DNA of 64,000 nt from Thermaerobacter sp. FW80. Its GTDB lineage: Bacteria; Bacillota; Sulfobacillia; Thermaerobacterales; Thermaerobacteraceae. The notes under the pieces are model-generated. The model was not told the origin of the DNA and made no database searches. It worked only from the letters and a program-made list of their open reading frames with translations. Numbering within the stretch: position 1 is the first letter of the stretch; every line of letters starts with the position of its first letter. Of the stretch, positions 57,546-64,000 are shown one piece after another. The DNA is taken from NCBI RefSeq assembly GCF_004634385.1, contig NZ_CP037895.1, positions 1,153,245-1,217,244 of the forward strand, given 5' to 3'. Both the position numbers and the translations under genes were made by a program.

Positions 57546-58586
57546 TCACGAACCCCCGCCGGCGCCCCCGGCGTCGCCACCGCCGCCCTGCTCCGGGCCC
57601 TGGCTGCTCACGCCGGAGGGAGCGGGGAGCGATGCGGCGTTCCGCTTCTCCACGTCGCCAAGACCCATCAGGAAGCGGGCCAGCAGGCGGATCTGCTCCG
57701 GTGACATGGCGTCCTCGTAAGGGGGCATGATGCTGCGGAACTTGTCCTGCTCCTCCCGATAGGTCTCGGTCAGGTCCACCGGCGTGCCCTGCCCGTCCCA
57801 CACCGAGGGCATGCGCTCCCAGGGGGCGAAGTCCTGCGGGTTGGCGATCCACCGCTCGACGAACTCCTGGCTGGGGAGCCACTCGCCGGCCCGGGTCAGG
57901 TTGGGGCCCACGACCCCGCCGTAGCTGCCCAGGGTATGGCACTGGATGCAGTTCATCTCCACGAAGAGCTCCTTGGCCTGCTGGTTCTCCTCCTCCGTCA
58001 ACCCCTTGGCCTGGACGTCCAGGTCCTGGGCGGTGACGGGTCGGGTGCGCTGCTCCTGCGCGCCGGTGTCGGGATTCTGGACGTACTCGGTCACCGTCAG
58101 CCGCGCCACCTCGGGGGCGGCGGCGTGCTTGCTGGGCTCCTGCCAGTCGCCGTACATCAGGAAGGTGACCAGGTCGCGGATCTGCTGCTCGTTGAGCGGG
58201 CCGTTGTCGGCGGTGGACCACGCCGGCATCCGGGTGTAGGAGTGGATCTTGCCGTCCTCCACCAACCAGGTATGGCTGTCGAACCCCGGGCGGCCCCGGG
58301 CGATGGTCTTGGTCAGCGAGTCCTGGATGGTGGCGACCTGCACCGGCGGCTTGCCCTCCGCCCGGAACGCGTCCCGGTTCAACGGCGGCCCGATGATGCC
58401 CTCGCCGACGGGTCCGTGGCAGACCATGCAGTTCTGGGCGTAGAGCTGGGCGCCCCGGGCGGCCTGTTCCTCCCGCGCGGCTTCGGCTGCCCCGGACATC
58501 CGCTGGCCCTCGAAGAGCCAGTAGCCCTGCAGGATCAGGATCAGGGCCCAGAGCAGGCTGAGGGCGACCACTTTCCGCTTGCTCAA
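57546..58586 (-). CDS. Membrane-anchored diheme cytochrome c of the menaquinol oxidase chain
   Basis: Electron carrier with an N-terminal anchor helix (KVVALSLLWALILILQGYWLF) and two c-type haem domains: CMVCH in GAQLYAQNCMVCHGPVGEG, and CIQCH in LFVEMNCIQCHTLGSYGGVVGPNL. Candidate Met ligands are in SYTRMPAW and SIMPPYEDAMSP. The tail is Gly-rich. TTG at 58586 follows AAAGGAG and gives 346 residues. In Bacillus QcrC one cytochrome c domain is fused to subunit IV; here a separate diheme protein is encoded last in the operon. It probably accepts electrons from the Rieske protein and passes them to a terminal oxidase. Confidence 0.9.
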   Translation of the reverse strand: MSKRKVVALSLLWALILILQGYWLFEGQRMSGAAEAAREEQAARGAQLYAQNCMVCHGPVGEGIIGPPLNRDAFRAEGKPPVQVATIQDSLTKTIARGRPGFDSHTWLVEDGKIHSYTRMPAWSTADNGPLNEQQIRDLVTFLMYGDWQEPSKHAAAPEVARLTVTEYVQNPDTGAQEQRTRPVTAQDLDVQAKGLTEEENQQAKELFVEMNCIQCHTLGSYGGVVGPNLTRAGEWLPSQEFVERWIANPQDFAPWERMPSVWDGQGTPVDLTETYREEQDKFRSIMPPYEDAMSPEQIRLLARFLMGLGDVEKRNAASLPAPSGVSSQGPEQGGGGDAGGAGGGS

Positions 58587-58624
58587 GGCTGCGACTCCTT
58601 TCCGCGTGGGTGCGTGGGCGGCCT

Positions 58625-58753
58625 TCACTCGTCCTCGCCCGACGTCTCCAGCGGGCGGCCGGTGAACCGCTCCACGGTATCGACCGCCCAGAGGCAGAGG
58701 AAGATCGTGATCGCCACGGCGAGAAGCTCCACGGACTCGAGGACCTCGAACAC
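58625..58753 (-). CDS. 42-residue single-helix membrane peptide in the bc-complex operon
   Basis: GTG at 58753 is preceded by AGGAGGAGGTGAG, one of the strongest ribosome sites here. The peptide begins MFEVLESVELLAVAITIFL. One membrane helix covers about residues 8-24 (ELLAVAITIFLCLWAV), and the tail DTVERFTGRPLETSGEDE is polar and acidic. It lies between the Rieske and cytochrome c genes with short gaps on both sides. It may be a small accessory subunit of the complex, comparable to the tiny Pet subunits of cytochrome b6f, though I see no sequence match. No assigned family. Confidence 0.65.
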   Translation of the reverse strand: MFEVLESVELLAVAITIFLCLWAVDTVERFTGRPLETSGEDE

Positions 58754-58803
58754 GGCGGCTCACCTCCTCCTGGCCAGGGCGTCGCCGCCGAAGACGCGGG
58801 GCA

Positions 58804-59766
58804 TCACGCCCGCGGCACCGGCGTCAGCTGGTCGGGGCTGAAGGCCGTGCGCTGCTGGACGCGGCCGGTATCCACCCACACGTTGCCCGCCTCGTCGATC
58901 TCGATGGGGAAGTAGTCCATCGGCCGCGGCGCGGGGCCGCCGATCTTCTCGCCCACCTTATTGAACTGGGAGCCGTGGCAGGGACAGCAGAAGCAGCCGC
59001 CGGCGTCCGGCCGCTCCTCCGGCTTCCACGGCACCGTGCAGCCCAGATGGGTGCAGCGCCAGTATAGGGCGATCATGCCCTCCTCGACGTGGACCAGGTA
59101 GAACTTGCCCGCGTCGATCTTGGTCACGGACCCCACCGGGAAGTTGGACGCCGGCCCGATGTTGATCTTCTGGCCGAAGAAGCCCACCTTCCGCGGCCAG
59201 AAGTAGTTGGCGAAGCTGCCGGCGAACAGCCCCAGCCACAGCAACGCCGACCCCCACAGCGCCCAGTGGAGGAAGTCGCGGCGCGTCACCGGTTCGTCCC
59301 GCCGGGCCGCTGCGCCGTGGCCGCCGGCTCGCGCCGCGGGTCGCGCAACGCCCCCTGCCGCCGTCGCGGCCGCCCCGCCACCGGCACCGCCGCCCGCAGC
59401 CTTGGCCGCAGCCGCCCGCGCGGCCGCCGCCTTGGCCGCGGCCAGCTTCTCGGGGTCGACCTTCGACGGGGTGCCCGCGCCGCGATGGCCCTGCGGACCC
59501 GCGGCGCCGGCGGCTGCAGGCCCGGTGCCCCCCGCCGGCGACCCGGCGGCCTGGCGGCCCCCGACGGACGGTGCGGCCGCCGCCGGCCGTTCCGCCCCCG
59601 ACCCCGCGCCGCCGGCCGACTCCGCGCCACCGGCCGCCTCCGCGCCGCCGGAGCGGCCGGCCGAGCCCGCCGGGGCCTCACCGGCAGGCCGTGCATCCTT
59701 GGTATCAGGCTGTCCCGCGCCGGCTCCGCCTTCCGACTCGGGACCCCGTTCCCGATCGTCGGCCAT
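58804..59766 (-). CDS. qcrA: Rieske iron-sulfur subunit of menaquinol:cytochrome c reductase
   Basis: 2Fe-2S protein that transfers electrons from menaquinol to cytochrome c. The core begins TRRDFLHWALWGSALLWLGLFAGSFANYFWP (twin-arginine-like RR and anchor helix). The cluster motifs are WRCTHLGCTVPW and CFCCPCHGSQF, with both His ligands. The first 155 or so residues are a Gly/Ala/Pro-rich, low-complexity stretch (GGAESAGGAGSGAERPA, then KLAAAKAAAARAAAAKAAGGG). This stretch is absent in usual QcrA proteins of about 165-200 residues. ATG at 59766 gives 320 residues; an internal start near the core would give a normal protein but has no obvious ribosome site. Confidence 0.93.
   Translation of the reverse strand: MADDRERGPESEGGAGAGQPDTKDARPAGEAPAGSAGRSGGAEAAGGAESAGGAGSGAERPAAAAPSVGGRQAAGSPAGGTGPAAAGAAGPQGHRGAGTPSKVDPEKLAAAKAAAARAAAAKAAGGGAGGGAAATAAGGVARPAARAGGHGAAARRDEPVTRRDFLHWALWGSALLWLGLFAGSFANYFWPRKVGFFGQKINIGPASNFPVGSVTKIDAGKFYLVHVEEGMIALYWRCTHLGCTVPWKPEERPDAGGCFCCPCHGSQFNKVGEKIGGPAPRPMDYFPIEIDEAGNVWVDTGRVQQRTAFSPDQLTPVPRA
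59288..59299 (+). repeat. 12-bp dispersed word, copy 16 (one change)
   Basis: ACCGGTTCGTCC, first base A instead of G. It lies at the border between the low-complexity N-terminus and the anchor helix of qcrA, read on the minus strand as D-E-P-V. Confidence 0.7.
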
Positions 59767-59856
59767 GCTCCCGATCCCTCCAACGTCCAGCATCGTACGC
59801 AGCCGGATGGACCGGCCGCAAGCGGCCGAACCGCGCCCTCTCCCCGCGGACTCCCC

Positions 59857-60636
59857 TCAGTGGGGCGGCTCGAGCTGCCACGGCCACACCAGGTGCAGGC
59901 TCTCGCCCCGGAAGCCCGTACCGATGATGGTCAGCACGACGTAGGAGGCGACGAAGACCGTGAACAGCGCGATGATGGTCTCGCGGGTATTGGCCTGGTA
60001 CCGCTTGCGGACGATGGCGGCCAGCACGCCGGGCACCGCCGCCATGACGATCAGCGGGATCACCACCCCGGCGATCCACTCGACGAGCTGCGCCTGGGCG
60101 TGGATCGCCTCCGGGCTCATGAACAGCTGCAGGACCGCGGCCACCACGCCCCGCGTGCCGATGTAGTCGACGCCGCCGACGTTGACGGCGAAGAAGGCGT
60201 CGAAGAGCACCAGCCCCACCACGATCAACGCGGTGTAGACGAAGGAGAACTTGAAGATGCGCAGGCCCTTCTCGCCCGAGAACCACACCCCGGTGTCCGA
60301 CGGATCCGTGTCGATGTACGGGATGGCGGCGATCAGCACCAGCACGAGCCCCGGCACGATCACACCGGCCAGGCTGGGATGCATGTGCAGCAGCAGCTCC
60401 TGCAGGTTGAGGAAGTACCAGGGCGCCTTGGCCGGGTTCGGCGTGTGGGTCGGGTTGGCCAGGTCGAGCAGCGGCGCCTTGATCAAGATGGCGAGGATCG
60501 ACAACCCGATGGTGTAGATCAGGGCGCCGACGAACTCGATGAGCAGCAGGTGCGGCCAGACGGTCACCTGCTCCTTGGGATTGGGCCGCTTGGGCTCCTC
60601 GCCGGAAGCGGCCTTGACCGGTTGCGGCTGTGCCAC
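59857..60636 (-). CDS. qcrC: Cytochrome b subunit IV-like subunit of menaquinol:cytochrome c reductase
   Basis: Membrane subunit matching the subunit IV half of Firmicutes QcrC. VTVWPHLLLIEFVGALIYTIGLSIL, then NPAKAPWYFLNLQELLLHMHPSLAGVIVPGLVLVLIAAIPYIDTD, where APWY occupies the PEWY quinone-site position. Later helices are VIPLIVMAAVPGVLAAIV and TIIALFTVFVASYVVLTIIG. There is no haem-binding CxxCH, so the cytochrome c domain normally fused here is missing. 259 residues. GTG at 60636 follows GAGGAGGGA. Confidence 0.85.
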   Translation of the reverse strand: MAQPQPVKAASGEEPKRPNPKEQVTVWPHLLLIEFVGALIYTIGLSILAILIKAPLLDLANPTHTPNPAKAPWYFLNLQELLLHMHPSLAGVIVPGLVLVLIAAIPYIDTDPSDTGVWFSGEKGLRIFKFSFVYTALIVVGLVLFDAFFAVNVGGVDYIGTRGVVAAVLQLFMSPEAIHAQAQLVEWIAGVVIPLIVMAAVPGVLAAIVRKRYQANTRETIIALFTVFVASYVVLTIIGTGFRGESLHLVWPWQLEPPH

Positions 60637-60843
60637 GGAGCTTCCCTCCTCGTGCCCTACCCGTCATGCCGCGCCTCGCGGGAACCGCGGCAGCGCGGGG
60701 CCCGGTGGGGCGCCGCCGCGCTCGTCCGGCCCGGGCCTGCAGATGGCATCGGATCGGGGCCCGGCGGAGCGGCCCCCGGACCCACCGACGGTGACCGGAC
60801 CCGTCGCAGCCGATCCGCCGTCGGGCCTCGCGCCGGCGGCGCG

Positions 60844-61614
60844 CTAGCGGGAGAACCCGTCCTTGCGCACCCGCCAGAAGTGCATGCCCATGAACACGGC
60901 CGCCACCAGGGGCAGGGCGAAGACGTGCAGCGTGTACCACCGGATCAGGGTGTTCTGGTTGATGTCGTATCCGCCGATGAGGAGGAACTTCAGCTTGTCG
61001 CCGACGAACGGCGTGGCGCCGGCCATGTTGGTGCCCACCGTCACCGCCCAGTAGGCCAGCTGGTCCCAGGGGAGCAGGTAGCCCGTGAAGCTCATCAAGA
61101 AGGTCAGGACCAGCAGCACCACGCCGATCACCCAGTTGAACTGCCGCGGCGGCTTGTAGGCTCCGGTGTAGAACACCCGCAGCATGTGCAGGAACACCAG
61201 CAGGACCATGGCGTGGGCGGCCCAGCGGTGGATGTTGCGGAAGAACTGGCCGAAGGCGACGGTGGTCTCCAGCTCCTCGATGCTGAAGTAGGCTTGCGGC
61301 ACGGCCGGAACGTAGTAGAACATGAGGAAGATGCCCGTCACCGTCAGGATGATGAACATGAAGAACGACGTGCCGCCGAGCCCGAAGGTGTAGCGGAACG
61401 TCAGGGCCTGACGGCTGATGCGGCCCGGGTGCAGGTGGAGGAAGAGGCTGTTCAAGACGGCCAGCCCGCGGGTGCGCCGGTCCCGCGGGTAGGGGTTCAT
61501 GTACATCGACTTCCAGAGGGCGCTGTTGAAGATCCAGTCGGCGAGCCGTCCGATCAGCGACTTCCGCCCCCCGGGCGCCGGCGGCTGTTGCTCCGGTGTC
61601 TGGACCCGGCTCAA
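60844..61614 (-). CDS. qcrB: Cytochrome b (b6 type) of menaquinol:cytochrome c reductase
   Basis: Haem-carrying membrane subunit with four helices. [37 protein letters not shown] and [31 protein letters not shown] contain the four His haem ligands. [25 protein letters not shown] is the b6 quinone-site region. The first 30 residues are extra compared with the usual 220-224. TTG at 61614 follows AAGGAGGAG on the minus strand. It is the first gene of the operon qcrB-qcrC-qcrA-peptide-cytochrome c. Confidence 0.95.
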   Translation of the reverse strand: MSRVQTPEQQPPAPGGRKSLIGRLADWIFNSALWKSMYMNPYPRDRRTRGLAVLNSLFLHLHPGRISRQALTFRYTFGLGGTSFFMFIILTVTGIFLMFYYVPAVPQAYFSIEELETTVAFGQFFRNIHRWAAHAMVLLVFLHMLRVFYTGAYKPPRQFNWVIGVVLLVLTFLMSFTGYLLPWDQLAYWAVTVGTNMAGATPFVGDKLKFLLIGGYDINQNTLIRWYTLHVFALPLVAAVFMGMHFWRVRKDGFSR

Positions 61615-61827
61615 CGGGAAGCTCCTCCTTCCGGCCGACGAGTGTCGCCAGCCGCCCCGGGCGCCCGGTGGGGTGCGCCCTGGGGACGGGGTCCCGCCCG
61701 CCACCGGCTTCCGGGCCCTCGAGGTGGCGGCGCAGCTGCGGGGCCGGGGCGAGCTGCCAGCAACGGCCCGCGGCCGCCGGGCGGCGGCGACCGGTTGGCG
61801 GCAGGGGCCCCGCACGTCTACCACTTC

Positions 61828-61857
61828 ACACTACACAAAGAGTCTTTCCACCCGCAA
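61828..61857 (-). promoter_or_regulatory. Possible promoter of the bc-complex operon
   Basis: On the minus strand TTGCGG (61857-61852) and TAGTGT (61833-61828) are 18 bp apart in a locally AT-rich patch. The leader would be about 205 nt. The rest of the 579-bp gap between 61615 and 62193 shows no gene. Confidence 0.45.
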
Positions 61858-62177
61858 GGGTCGTCCACCGGATGTTGCCGGCACGGGCTCGGGCCGTCGA
61901 CCGAGGCGAACCGGGCCGGCCGCCCGCGCCGCCCGCCGCGACGCCGACCGTGGCGCCACCCCCATGGCGCCCGCGCCGTCCGGACCGTACCACCCGGGAC
62001 GGCCACCCGCCGCGACGCCGCTGACGACCACACCCCCGTCGCGCCCGGGCCGACCGGGCCCGCCGCCCGGGTGTGATCCGCCCGTGCCGTGCGCCCGCCG
62101 CGCCGGCGAACCGCCCCACCGGACCGGCGCGGTGAGCCGCGCGGACTGCGTCAGGGGCTGGTGGGCGACGTCTGCGC

Positions 62178-62259
62178 CTTGACCGGGCGCTTGCACCGTT
62201 ACCTGAAACGTCGTCATCTGTTTCAGGCAGCCGATCCTTGCGGATCGGCGGTGCCGGTC
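62178..62259 (-). ncRNA. Predicted guide RNA (omega RNA) 3' end of IS607 copy 2 with flanking guide
   Basis: On the minus strand, after the tnpB stop, the GCCGATCC-GCAA-GGATCGGC hairpin (62249-62230) and the CCTGAAA/TTTCAGG stem repeat those of copy 1. One base is deleted inside the second stem's loop side, and there is one T/C change. The element ends at 62194; the flank that would serve as guide begins CAAGCGCCCGGTCAAG, unrelated to the flank of copy 1. Confidence 0.55.
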
Positions 62260-63528
62260 TTACCCGGCCATGCGCCGGTGCCGGCTTCCCGCTTCCTCCG
62301 GGACCGCCCGCCTTGCGGCAGGTCTTCCATCCCGTCTGCGGGCGTTTAACGTCTCCGGGCCACTCCCGGCGACGGCGGCCACGAGGGCCGCGAGATTCCG
62401 GGCCGCGTTTTCGTCCCGGTCGAGCACGAGCCCGCATTCCTCACAGCGGAAAACACGCTGCGAAAGCGGCAGCGACGGCTTGATCGCGCCGCACTGGGAA
62501 CAACGCTTGCTGCTCGGGTAGAACGGCGGCGCTTCGATCAGCTTCGCTCCGTACCATGAGCGCTTGTAGCTGAGCTGACGGCGGATCTCCGCCAGGGACG
62601 CATCGGCTAGCGCCCGGGCCAGCCGACGGTTCCTCAACATGCCCGCCACATGCAGCTGTTCAACCACCACCACGCCATAGCTGGTCGCCAGCTGGTGCGT
62701 CAGCTTGTGAAGGGCATCCTGGCGGATGTTCCGGGCCCGCGCATGGAGCCGGGCCAGCCGACGCCGGGCCTTTTGCCATCCCCGGCTGCCCTTCTGGCGC
62801 CGGGCCAGGGCGCGGTTCCACCGGGCCAGCCGTTTCAGGTTCTTCTCCAGCGCTCGGGGGTTGGGCACGACCTCCCCCGTGGAGAGCACCGCCAGGTGCT
62901 GGACGCCCGCATCGACGCCGACGACTTTCCAGGGGAACCGGGGCCGGCCCGGCGGCCGCTCCACCTCGCAGGTGAAGCTGACGAACCATCGACCCCCTTC
63001 CCGGGCGACCGTGGCGGACAGGATGCGGGCCGTTCCCGCTTCGATGCGCCGGAGCAGGGCCATGGTCGGCTCGTGGGTCTTCACGCGCCCGATCCGGGGC
63101 AGCACGACGTGGCTCTTGTCGTCCACCCGGATCGCGCCGGTGGTGAACCGCACGGACTCCCGCCCCCGCCCCTTCTTCCGAAAACGCGGGAATCCAACCC
63201 GGCGGCCCTTGCGTTCACCCTGGCGGCTCTTCGACCAGTTCTGCAGGGCCCGGGCGAGTCCGTCCAGACCGGAGGAGTAGGCCTCCTTCGAGTTCTCCCG
63301 CCACCAGGGGGCGACGCGGTGCTTTTGCCGGTTCCACTCCCGCCGCAAGGCGGCGAGGGTCCATGGCACTTCCACGTCTTCACCCCGGGCGCGGGCTTCC
63401 AGGCGCTCCTTCACCAGGGCCAAGCCCCAGTTGAAGGCGAAGCGGCGGGCGCCCACGTGGGAGGCCAGCGCCCGTGCCTGGCGGGGTGTGGGATCCAGGG
63501 CGAAGCGGTACGCTTGAATGACTTTCAT
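62260..63528 (-). CDS. tnpB: TnpB, RNA-guided nuclease of IS607 element, copy 2
   Basis: Same 422-residue length as copy 1. RuvC-I VVGVDAGVQHLAVLSTG, RuvC-II VVVEQLHVAGM, zinc finger CSQCGAIKP with CEECG, and RuvC-III LDRDENAARNLAAL are intact. Differences from copy 1 are scattered (Gln for Lys after DAGV, LKRLARWNRAL for LRKIARSSRAL, SYKRSWYGAKLIEAPP for SYKCPWHGAVLVEAPP). This indicates long separate histories rather than a recent duplication. ATG overlaps the tnpA stop. Confidence 0.93.
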   Translation of the reverse strand: MKVIQAYRFALDPTPRQARALASHVGARRFAFNWGLALVKERLEARARGEDVEVPWTLAALRREWNRQKHRVAPWWRENSKEAYSSGLDGLARALQNWSKSRQGERKGRRVGFPRFRKKGRGRESVRFTTGAIRVDDKSHVVLPRIGRVKTHEPTMALLRRIEAGTARILSATVAREGGRWFVSFTCEVERPPGRPRFPWKVVGVDAGVQHLAVLSTGEVVPNPRALEKNLKRLARWNRALARRQKGSRGWQKARRRLARLHARARNIRQDALHKLTHQLATSYGVVVVEQLHVAGMLRNRRLARALADASLAEIRRQLSYKRSWYGAKLIEAPPFYPSSKRCSQCGAIKPSLPLSQRVFRCEECGLVLDRDENAARNLAALVAAVAGSGPETLNARRRDGRPAARRAVPEEAGSRHRRMAG

Positions 63529-64000
63529 TCGGCATCACCCCTGCGGGCTGCGGCCAAAGCTCGCAGGGCCCGATTGCGCGCTCCCCTCCGGCCATATAAT
63601 CGAGCGCAGAAGGAGGTCAACACTTCAATCATGTCGCGCACAAGGTCATCCGTTGATTCGCTCGGGTCCACGACCACGATCCGCCGTCCCTGGGCTGCGA
63701 GAGCGGCTTCCAGGTACTCCACCCCAAACCGGGCCAACCGATCACGGTGTTCCACCACAATCGTTGCAACCGATGCGTCGGCCAGAAGTCGGCGAAACTT
63801 CGCCCGTTTCCCATTCAGCCCGGACCCGATTTCCGTCACCACTTGGTCCACAGGAAACCCGTGTTCCGTTGCCCATGCCGTGACCCGGGCAACTTGACGG
63901 TCGAGATCGCTCTTCTGGTCGTGAGAGGAAACGCGGGCGTACACCACCGTCTTCCCTTTTGCTGGAGCAGGCAGGTCCACGAGGATGGTCCCGGATGGGG
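63525..64000 (-). CDS. tnpA: IS607-family serine recombinase TnpA, copy 2 (partial, N-terminus outside window)
   Basis: Open to the window edge; the visible frame reads PSGTILVDLPAPAKGKTVVYARVSSHDQKSDLDRQVARV onward, so the helix-turn-helix domain is cut off. The active-site Tyr-Ala-Arg-Val-Ser motif is intact, unlike copy 1. The C-terminal part, VEHRDRLARFGVEYLEAALAAQGRRIVVVDP, is nearly identical to copy 1. If its 5' end is also intact, this copy could supply recombinase to both elements. Confidence 0.9.
   Translation of the reverse strand, partial: PSGTILVDLPAPAKGKTVVYARVSSHDQKSDLDRQVARVTAWATEHGFPVDQVVTEIGSGLNGKRAKFRRLLADASVATIVVEHRDRLARFGVEYLEAALAAQGRRIVVVDPSESTDDLVRDMIEVLTSFCARLYGRRGARNRALRALAAARRGDAE

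Larger units (their letters stand above)
62194..64000 (-). mobile_element. IS607-family insertion sequence, copy 2 (runs off the window)
   Basis: Inverted relative to copy 1, same gene order and same right end. The left end and the first 40 or so codons of tnpA lie beyond 64000. The two copies face each other across 36 kb. Confidence 0.9.

Overview
The window looks like chromosome from a very GC-rich, respiring Firmicutes-type bacterium. I would place it near Thermaerobacter, Symbiobacterium or Sulfobacillus, but this is inference and not an identification. The pointers are a CIRCE-controlled groESL operon, a gatCAB tRNA amidotransferase operon, the Bacillus-type prenyl transferase PcrB, a D-amino-acid aminotransferase, a menaquinol:cytochrome c reductase of the b6/subunit IV/Rieske type, and many TTG and GTG starts behind strong GGAGG ribosome sites.

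Layout, plus strand unless stated. 0-1.8 kb: end of a molybdenum-cofactor operon (moeA, moaC, moaB/mogA). 1.9-4.2 kb: groES-groEL with promoter, CIRCE and terminator. 4.7-6.3 kb: guaA. 6.4-10.1 kb: two tandem 40-bp repeats, a hairpin, a 29-codon membrane-peptide gene, then a membrane HD/GAF/PAS histidine kinase. 10.4-15.1 kb: pcrA helicase and ligA. 15.4-23.8 kb: a peptide ABC importer with one binding protein, two permeases and two pairs of ATPases. 24.3-26.2 kb: an IS607-family element (tnpA, tnpB, predicted guide-RNA end). 26.4-31.1 kb: a 5'-truncated oppF relic, an M20 peptidase, a BASS transporter and an M24-fold protein. 31.4-34.8 kb: gatCAB. 35.2-38.6 kb: an RND efflux pump. 38.8-41 kb: pcrB, a class IV aminotransferase and a metallophosphoesterase. 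41.2-43 kb: a second peptide-binding protein. 43.3-54.2 kb: an 11-gene nuo operon (ABCDHIJKLMN) without nuoEFG, behind a near-consensus promoter. 54.3-57.3 kb (minus): universal stress protein, CPA2 antiporter with a 20-C tract upstream, and an unknown membrane protein. 57.5-61.6 kb (minus): cytochrome b, subunit IV, Rieske, a 42-aa membrane peptide and a diheme cytochrome c. 62.2-64 kb (minus): a second IS607 copy running off the end.

How it fits together: complex I without the NADH module and the bc-type complex plus diheme cytochrome c form a menaquinone-based respiratory chain. Peptide import, the M20 peptidase and possibly the M24 protein suggest growth on peptides.

The most striking unexplained signal is a 12-bp word, GCCGGTTCGTCC. 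I found 15 exact copies plus one with a single change, on both strands. Copies sit in intergenic DNA, in poorly conserved protein linkers, and in several reading frames. This suggests a DNA-level role, such as an uptake, recombination or chromosome-organisation sequence. The copies are absent from about 13.3 to 26.3 kb, which includes the peptide transporter, where the binding protein and first permease also have visibly lower GC. All counts and alignments here were done by eye.
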